From assembly GCA_023416895.1 (NCBI GenBank), contig JAEZGQ010000049.1:1-5452 (forward strand): DNA of 5,452 bases. The letters are read 5' to 3'. Of the stretch, positions 1-3,410 are shown in pieces. Source of the stretch: Bacillota bacterium. Its GTDB lineage: Bacteria; Bacillota; Clostridia; Christensenellales; CAG-138. The notes below the pieces were generated by a model, which saw only the letters and a list, made by a program, of their open reading frames with translations, had not been told where the DNA came from and searched no databases. Position 1 is the stretch's first letter. Every line of letters starts with the position of its first letter. The translations under genes were made by a program, and so were the position numbers.

Positions 1-116
1 TCCTCGCGCTCCTTCAAAAACTTTTTGACGGGCTTATAAATGATTGACCGCAAAACGATGAAGAACACCACGAGGTTGAGGATGTATATGATAAAATCGA
101 TTAGCTTAAATTCCAT
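1..116 (-). CDS. atpF: F1Fo ATP synthase subunit b, N-terminal fragment (runs off left edge)
   Basis: The b subunit forms the peripheral stalk that holds the F1 head against the membrane a subunit. Only the first 38 codons are in the window. The peptide starts MEFKLIDF, continues with one hydrophobic segment (about residues 6-26), and then has the charged stretch YKPVKKFLKERE. This is the usual b-subunit N-terminus: one membrane anchor followed by the Y-K-P-(I/V)-x-K-F-L motif that opens the long stalk helix. The ATG at 116 has GGAGG at 123-127 with a 6-base spacing. The gene follows atpE by 22 bases on the same strand, the standard B-E-F order. The rest of the stalk lies outside the window, so length and integrity cannot be judged. 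Confidence 0.93.
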   Translation of the reverse strand, partial: MEFKLIDFIIYILNLVVFFIVLRSIIYKPVKKFLKERE

Positions 117-131
117 ACAACGCCTCCTTGA

Positions 132-146
132 GCGCCTTTTAGGCGC
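132..146 (-). other. Small GC hairpin across the atpE stop codon
   Basis: GCGCC at 132-136 and GGCGC at 142-146 are perfect inverted repeats with a 5-base loop that contains the atpE TAA stop. The atpF ribosome binding site begins a few bases downstream. The stem has only five pairs and no T-run follows, so it is not a terminator. It could modestly affect mRNA stability or coupling between atpE and atpF, or be chance. Confidence 0.3.
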
Positions 147-375
147 CCATCGTGAACATGATCATAAGAGCGGTCACGAAGCCGTAAATCGCGGTAGATT
201 CCGTAAGCGCAAGGCCAAGGATGAGTACGGAGTTGATTTTGCCTGTTACCTCGGGCTGACGGGCGGTCGCTTCCGCTGCTTTGCCGGTTGCGATACCCAT
301 GCCGATGCCGGCACCCAAACCCGTGAGCACAGCGATACCTGCGCCGATGGCGATAAGACCTGTTCCTGTTTCCAT
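139..375 (-). CDS. atpE: F1Fo ATP synthase subunit c (ring proteolipid)
   Basis: This 78-residue membrane hairpin assembles into the rotating c-ring that carries H+ or Na+ through Fo. Helix 1 is Gly-rich (GAGIGMGIATGKA, about residues 21-33). The polar loop holds the hallmark Arg39-Gln40-Pro41 that contacts F1. Helix 2 carries the ion-binding Glu59 in LTESTAIYG. Length is normal for the family. The ATG at 375 has GGAGGA at 385-390 (9-base spacing), and the stop is TAA. Glu59-Ser60-Thr61 and Tyr64 match the Na+-ring signature of Ilyobacter/Propionigenium. However, the position equivalent to their Gln32 is Met26, so ion specificity is uncertain. The gene sits between atpB (63 bases away) and atpF (22 bases away). 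Confidence 0.97.
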   Translation of the reverse strand: METGTGLIAIGAGIAVLTGLGAGIGMGIATGKAAEATARQPEVTGKINSVLILGLALTESTAIYGFVTALMIMFTMGA

Positions 376-438
376 AAACTTGTTTCCTCCAATCGTTTTC
401 TATTGAATAGCGTTTTTATACTTTTTTAATGTTCGTTG
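376..438 (-). promoter_or_regulatory. A-rich leader between atpB and atpE, possible translation enhancer
   Basis: The 63 bases between the atpB stop and the atpE start are strongly A-rich in the mRNA sense (runs such as TTAAAAAAGTATAAAAACG) and end in a strong GGAGGA. The c subunit is needed in about ten copies per complex. In E. coli an unstructured AU-rich leader ahead of atpE raises its translation. The same role here is inferred from position and composition only. The run also contains TATAAA-like hexamers, so a weak internal promoter is an alternative. Confidence 0.4.
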
Positions 439-1380
439 CTACGCCTTCTGCCCGTGCGGCTTAGCATCGTGATGCTCCTCTTCCGGGTCCTCCACGGCTT
501 CGCCGATGAAGGTGAGCGAAAGCGTTATGAAAATGTAAATTTGGATGCCCGGGTGGAAAGCGTTGAAGAACAGACCCGCCACCGCAGGAATGCCAACGCC
601 AAACGCGCCAAGCGCCATGTAAAGAAGGTGCATGACGATCATGCCGCCGAGCATGTTGCCGAAAAGTCGGCAGGCAAGCGATATGGGAACAGCGATGTCG
701 GACAAAAACTTAAACGGCGCAACGATGGCCATCGGCTGCGCAAGCTGTTTGAGCCTACCACCTACGCCTTTTTTGCGGATGCCATAGAAGTTGATGAGCA
801 CAAACGTAACAAGCGCCATCGAAGCCGTAACCGTAAGGTCGGCAATGGGTGGGCGGAGACTAACAAGCTCCACGAGCGCGCTCGTAACGAGCAGAATTCC
901 CAGCGAAAGAAAATACGCGGTAAGGTTTTCGTTGACCATGCCGGTTTTTTCCTTTACGTAGCCGTCGAGCGTTTCGACCAAAATCTCAAGGATATTCTGC
1001 AGCCCTTTGGGTTGATCCGAAAACTTCGGTATCACAAAAATGCGAATCAAAACCGCCGCAACAATAACAAGAAGCGACGCGCAAAGGCTTATGAGAATGG
1101 AAGAATTGAAGTCGATTCCGAAAAGGGTTACACGCTCCGCATTGATAGAAACATGAAGTCCTTCGGATTTTTCTATAAACATTCCGAAGAATAAGCCGCT
1201 TGCTATCCATAGCGCGATCATGCCGATGTTGCGGAACTTTCCGCGTTTGCCTTTGATTTCCTTGTAATGCTCGTCCTCTTTTTCGACAGGCTTGATTTTG
1301 CTCATCTTGATGAACATAAACACGCCCAGCGCAACCAAAAGAACGATCACAGCGATGCGCCAAACCGATACGTCATGCAT
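439..1380 (-). CDS. atpB: F1Fo ATP synthase subunit a, with N-terminal extension
   Basis: This is the stator channel subunit that passes ions to and from the c-ring; 313 residues are predicted. Family landmarks are LRPPIADLTVTASMAL (about 175-190), PISLACRLFGNM (232-243) with the essential Arg238 (E. coli Arg210), and FHPGIQIYIF (275-284) with Gln280 (E. coli Gln252). Homology begins near residue 75 (GLHVSINAERVTLFGI). Before it lies an unusual extension with two predicted membrane helices (about 6-25 and 52-69) separated by a highly charged loop. The ATG at 1380 is chosen because GGGAGGAA lies 11 bases upstream, whereas Met26 and Met54 have no good ribosome binding site. Glu219 of E. coli is replaced by Met247. 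The gene overlaps the upstream small membrane-protein gene by 8 bases, suggesting translational coupling. The acidic, His-rich tail (EDPEEEHHDAKPHG) is also unusual. Confidence 0.95.
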   Translation of the reverse strand: MHDVSVWRIAVIVLLVALGVFMFIKMSKIKPVEKEDEHYKEIKGKRGKFRNIGMIALWIASGLFFGMFIEKSEGLHVSINAERVTLFGIDFNSSILISLCASLLVIVAAVLIRIFVIPKFSDQPKGLQNILEILVETLDGYVKEKTGMVNENLTAYFLSLGILLVTSALVELVSLRPPIADLTVTASMALVTFVLINFYGIRKKGVGGRLKQLAQPMAIVAPFKFLSDIAVPISLACRLFGNMLGGMIVMHLLYMALGAFGVGIPAVAGLFFNAFHPGIQIYIFITLSLTFIGEAVEDPEEEHHDAKPHGQKA

Positions 1381-1696
1381 GATCGCCGGTTCCTCCCTCG
1401 TTGTTTTCCTTTTGTTTGTTTTCTTCTTCGATTTTCCTAAGTTTTGCGTTGTTCCTCGCGAACAGGATGACGGAGCCGACGATGAGCACAACCGTTATGC
1501 CCACGCCGCAGTAGAGGATTTCGCTGCGAAAGAACAGCACCGTCACAGCAAAAGCCGCAACCAGCACCGCCACCTTCGCCAGAACCAGCACGCCCACCGG
1601 AACGCGGGATTTGGGCTGAGAAATCGCCTGTACGACACGCATCAATAGGTAAAGCTCTAATCCGCCACACAGAAGACCGATGATTGTGCCCGCCAT
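1373..1696 (-). CDS. Small AtpI/AtpR-like membrane protein, first gene of the atp operon
   Basis: This 107-residue protein has three predicted membrane helices (about 3-21, 32-56, 59-81) and a charged, probably coiled tail (RNNAKLRKIEEENKQKEN). Its place directly before atpB, overlapping it by 8 bases, is where Firmicutes usually encode ATP synthase protein I (AtpI), a helper for c-ring assembly or ion supply. The pattern of a Gly-rich first helix followed by a polar loop resembles helices 2-4 of four-helix AtpI, or the three-helix AtpR of N-type ATPases. Two charged residues, Glu14 and Lys41, fall inside predicted helices. The ATG at 1696 has GGAGG at 1703-1707. Assignment rests on context and topology rather than a diagnostic motif, so I give no symbol. 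Confidence 0.7.
   Translation of the reverse strand: MAGTIIGLLCGGLELYLLMRVVQAISQPKSRVPVGVLVLAKVAVLVAAFAVTVLFFRSEILYCGVGITVVLIVGSVILFARNNAKLRKIEEENKQKENNEGGTGDHA
1390..1397 (-). promoter_or_regulatory. Ribosome binding site that sets the atpB start
   Basis: GGGAGGAA on the minus strand lies about 11 bases before the ATG at 1380. It is inside the end of the upstream gene. It supports the long form of the a subunit over starts at Met26 or Met54, neither of which has a comparable site. Confidence 0.7.
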
Positions 1697-1707
1697 AGCA
1701 CCCCTCC

Positions 1708-1866
1708 AAAGTTGGTACAGTTTGCGCTCTTAATTGTTATATCGAGTACTTTGAGTAGCAAATGAGTATCTCCATATTTTGTACTCCACTTTATTATTAA
1801 ACACAATCGGCCATCAAAAATCAAGTTCTTTGGTACGTTTTCGCTTTTTTTGAGATATATTGCATG
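1708..1866 (-). promoter_or_regulatory. AT-rich leader and probable promoter region of the atp operon
   Basis: An upstream terminator at 1867-1897 separates the operon from the carrier-protein gene, so a promoter must lie here. The region is AT-rich but I see no consensus-quality hexamer pair. The best minus-strand candidates are a TTGATG with a TAAAGT 18 bases later, and a TATAAC nearer the gene with no good -35. GAGTA occurs three times on the plus strand (1744-1748, 1753-1757, 1764-1768), and TACTC once at 1782-1786, so GAGTAC and GTACTC form an inverted pair. No gene is supported in this stretch. Confidence 0.45.
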
Positions 1867-1897
1867 AAAAATGCCTGCCGTGTCAAGTGGCAGGCAT
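1867..1897 (-). terminator. Rho-independent terminator of the acyl carrier protein gene
   Basis: A perfect 9-bp stem (1871-1879 with 1889-1897, arms ATGCCTGCC and GGCAGGCAT) encloses a 9-base loop. On the minus strand it is followed by TTTT at 1870-1867. It lies 21 bases after the carrier-protein stop codon. The plus-strand side has no T-run, so it acts in one direction. It separates that gene from the atp operon. Confidence 0.85.
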
Positions 1898-1918
1898 AGC
1901 AATCAGCTTGTGTTTTTG

Positions 1919-2143
1919 TTATGCGACGCACATTTCGAGGCATCTCATAATGTCTTTTACGCTCGCAATGTCGTTTTCCTGTTCAATGATAACATCGAAC
2001 TCCTCCTCTACGTTCAGCAGAAGCTCCGTCATATCAAGTGAACCGATGTTGAGTTGTGCGGCGGTAGATTCGGGAGTAATGAGTTCCTCGGGAATGCCAG
2101 TCGTCTGGTGAATGATCGCGCGAATTTTTTCAAAGTTGTCCAT
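1919..2143 (-). CDS. Acyl carrier protein with non-canonical GSL phosphopantetheine site
   Basis: This 74-residue acidic four-helix carrier protein is expected to be loaded with 4'-phosphopantetheine and to carry acyl chains as thioesters in the cytoplasm. The motif LNIGSLDMTELLLNVEEEF (31-49) aligns with the classic DSLDxxELVxxxEEEF of AcpP, placing the attachment at Ser35. The normally conserved Asp before it is Gly34. The start of helix 1 (MDNFEKIRAIIH) and ITPES are typical, and the tail has two cysteines (Cys68, Cys72). The ATG at 2143 has GGAGGA at 2151-2156. An in-frame upstream ATG at 2197 lacks one. The gene has its own promoter and terminator, with no fatty-acid or polyketide genes beside it. 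It may be a dedicated carrier rather than the main fatty-acid AcpP, so I leave the symbol blank. Family assignment is firm; partner pathway is unknown. Confidence 0.9.
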   Translation of the reverse strand: MDNFEKIRAIIHQTTGIPEELITPESTAAQLNIGSLDMTELLLNVEEEFDVIIEQENDIASVKDIMRCLEMCVA

Positions 2144-2150
2144 ACATGAT

Positions 2151-2156
2151 TCCTCC
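2151..2156 (-). promoter_or_regulatory. Ribosome binding site that sets the acyl carrier protein start
   Basis: GGAGGA on the minus strand lies 7 bases before the ATG at 2143. It selects the 74-residue form, which begins exactly where acyl carrier proteins normally begin, over the longer frame from 2197. Confidence 0.85.
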
Positions 2157-2180
2157 AAAAAACCGGTATAAAATAAATAA

Positions 2181-2196
2181 TGCCGAAGCTTTGGCA
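2181..2196. promoter_or_regulatory. 16-bp near-palindrome, possible operator of the carrier-protein gene
   Basis: TGCCGAAGCTTTGGCA pairs with its own complement at 14 of 16 positions (one mismatched pair, G2185/T2192). It begins about 16 bases downstream of the predicted -10, inside the 5' leader of the carrier-protein transcript, a classic repressor position. It has no loop, so a DNA-binding site is likelier than an RNA hairpin. It does not match the FapR or CcpA consensus as I know them. Confidence 0.4.
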
Positions 2197-2211
2197 AAAA
2201 TGATATCCCTT

Positions 2212-2240
2212 AGTGTATGCGTTTGTGCGTCCAAAGTCAA
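2212..2240 (-). promoter_or_regulatory. Sigma-A-like promoter of the acyl carrier protein gene
   Basis: On the minus strand TTGACT (2235-2240, five of six matches to TTGACA) is followed by a 17-base spacer and TACACT (2212-2217, four of six matches to TATAAT). Transcription would start near 2205, giving a leader of about 60 bases. A second TTGACG at 2267-2272 has no good -10 at normal spacing. Confidence 0.6.
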
Positions 2241-2320
2241 GTTTATGCATGATATATGCCACGTTTCGTCAAAGTATAGTATTTCATAAAATAGTAGTGT
2301 ACAATATATGGAAGTTATGT

Positions 2321-2327
2321 GAGGTGA
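2321..2327 (+). promoter_or_regulatory. Ribosome binding site that sets the surface hydrolase start
   Basis: GAGGTGA lies 5 bases before the ATG at 2333. It selects a start followed at once by a basic stretch and a membrane anchor. The in-frame ATG at 2213 has no such site and would add 40 unlikely residues across the divergent promoter region. Possible -10 hexamers for this gene are TAAAAT (2287-2292) and TACAAT (2300-2305), but neither has a convincing -35. Confidence 0.75.
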
Positions 2328-2332
2328 AGTCT

Positions 2333-3310
2333 ATGTCCGGCAAACGCCGCTCCCCAAAGTCCAAAGGTACGCTCTCGGCGATCGTATCAATCCTCGTTTT
2401 CCTGCTTCTTGTGTTCACCATATATCAGGCATCATCAGGCGGTGAAAGCTCTCCGGTTTCTTCCGTGCCATCTCCGACGCAAGAAGCGGCCGCTTCGCCT
2501 CGCCCATCTGAAGCATTGCCAACGCTTGGCGCGATGGACGTGTATATCATTGACGTAGGTCAGGGCGATTCCATCTTCCTACGCTCCCCGTCCGGCAAAA
2601 CGATGCTCGTTGATGCGAGCGAAGCCGGTGATTTTGAGGCAATTGACGCCTTTTTAAAGGCGCAGGGCGTTACGAAGCTCGACGTTGTGGTTGCCACACA
2701 CCCGCACAGCGACCACATCGGCGCCATGTACAAGGTAATCCGTGCTTACGAAATCGGCGCGTTTTACATGCCGGACGTTACGCATACCACCTCGACCTTT
2801 GAAAAAATGCTCGACGCGCTCGAGGAAAAAGATGTTTCCGTGAAGCGAGCAGAAGCGAGCGGAGAAACCTACCTTCCGTGGAGTGACGATGTGCGCGTGC
2901 GCATTCTTTCTCCCATCAAAGGAAGCAATGCGGAAGCGGACGACCTGAATGACTGGAGCGTTGTGATGCACATATCGTTTGGCAATTCCTCCATCCTTCT
3001 CACAGGGGATGCCGAAGGGCCTGCGGAAACGCAGATGCTCGAAGCCTACCCCGCTGAGGTTTTACGTGCAACGGTGCTTAAGGCAGGCCATCACGGTTCG
3101 AGCACCTCAAGCTCGGATGCCTTCTTGGACGCAGTGAACCCGGAGATCGCCGTAATCTCCTGCGGGGAGGGCAACGACTACGGCCACCCGCATACAGAAA
3201 CGCTTGAACGCTACGCCACACGCGGCATGGTGGTTTACCGTACGGATCTAGGGGGTACGCTCCACCTTATTTTTAACGCGCAGGGCGTTTCGGTGGAAAC
3301 GGAGAAATAA
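2333..3310 (+). CDS. Membrane-anchored extracellular metallo-beta-lactamase-fold hydrolase, ComEC C-terminal-domain type
   Basis: This 325-residue protein has a basic N-terminus (MSGKRRSPKSKG), one membrane segment (about 14-31), and a Ser/Pro/Ala-rich linker (about 34-65). A single metallo-beta-lactamase domain (about 67-320) follows and should lie outside the cell. Motifs in order are DVGQGDS (74-80), the metal site THPHSDHIG (122-130; His123, His125, Asp127, His128), NDWSVV (206-211), LLTGDA (222-227; Asp226), LKAGHHGS (249-256) and YGHPHTE (283-289). This order is that of the soluble domain of the competence channel ComEC, but no channel-forming membrane domain is present. In ComEC that domain is thought to act as a nuclease during DNA uptake. 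A nuclease or phosphodiesterase role here is inferred only. All metal ligands look intact. It is a single-gene unit, divergent from the carrier protein and convergent with glycogen phosphorylase. Confidence 0.9.
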   Translation: MSGKRRSPKSKGTLSAIVSILVFLLLVFTIYQASSGGESSPVSSVPSPTQEAAASPRPSEALPTLGAMDVYIIDVGQGDSIFLRSPSGKTMLVDASEAGDFEAIDAFLKAQGVTKLDVVVATHPHSDHIGAMYKVIRAYEIGAFYMPDVTHTTSTFEKMLDALEEKDVSVKRAEASGETYLPWSDDVRVRILSPIKGSNAEADDLNDWSVVMHISFGNSSILLTGDAEGPAETQMLEAYPAEVLRATVLKAGHHGSSTSSSDAFLDAVNPEIAVISCGEGNDYGHPHTETLERYATRGMVVYRTDLGGTLHLIFNAQGVSVETEK

Positions 3311-3350
3311 TGCGATACGCGCATTCCCTTTTACACACCACAGTTCATGC

Positions 3351-3380
3351 AAAAAGCATCTCTTTTTGAGATGCTTTTTT
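3351..3380. terminator. Bidirectional rho-independent terminator between convergent genes
   Basis: A perfect 12-bp stem (3351-3362 with 3368-3379; core GCATCTC/GAGATGC) has a TTTTT loop, an A-run on the left and a T-run on the right. It therefore ends in a T-run when read from either strand. It lies 40 bases after the hydrolase stop and about 31 bases after the glycogen phosphorylase stop. It probably serves both. Confidence 0.9.
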
Positions 3381-3410
3381 GTTAAGTCATTGACTTTTTG
3401 CCGTATGCGT

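Noticed and set aside
436..1194. Plus-strand open frame of 252 codons opposite atpB
   Set aside because: It is antisense to the a-subunit gene, and its product is an implausible run of basic residues with no family features.
1381..1491. Upstream extension of the a subunit to a start at 1491
   Set aside because: The added 37 residues are low-complexity and overlap the upstream membrane-protein gene in another frame. The ATG at 1380 has the proper ribosome binding site.
2247..2259. GCAT-GATAT-ATGC inverted repeat upstream of the carrier-protein -35
   Set aside because: The arms are only 4 bp in AT-rich DNA, which is expected by chance. There is no further support for a binding site.
2213..2332. 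Upstream start at 2213 for the surface hydrolase
   Set aside because: No ribosome binding site is present, and the extra 40 residues cover the divergent promoter region. The start at 2333 gives a normal signal-anchor N-terminus.
2660..3290. Repeated GCGCAGGGCGTT inside the hydrolase gene (about 2660 and 3279)
   Set aside because: Both copies encode an Ala-Gln-Gly-Val stretch in the same gene and no flanking sequence is shared. This is most likely chance plus codon bias.
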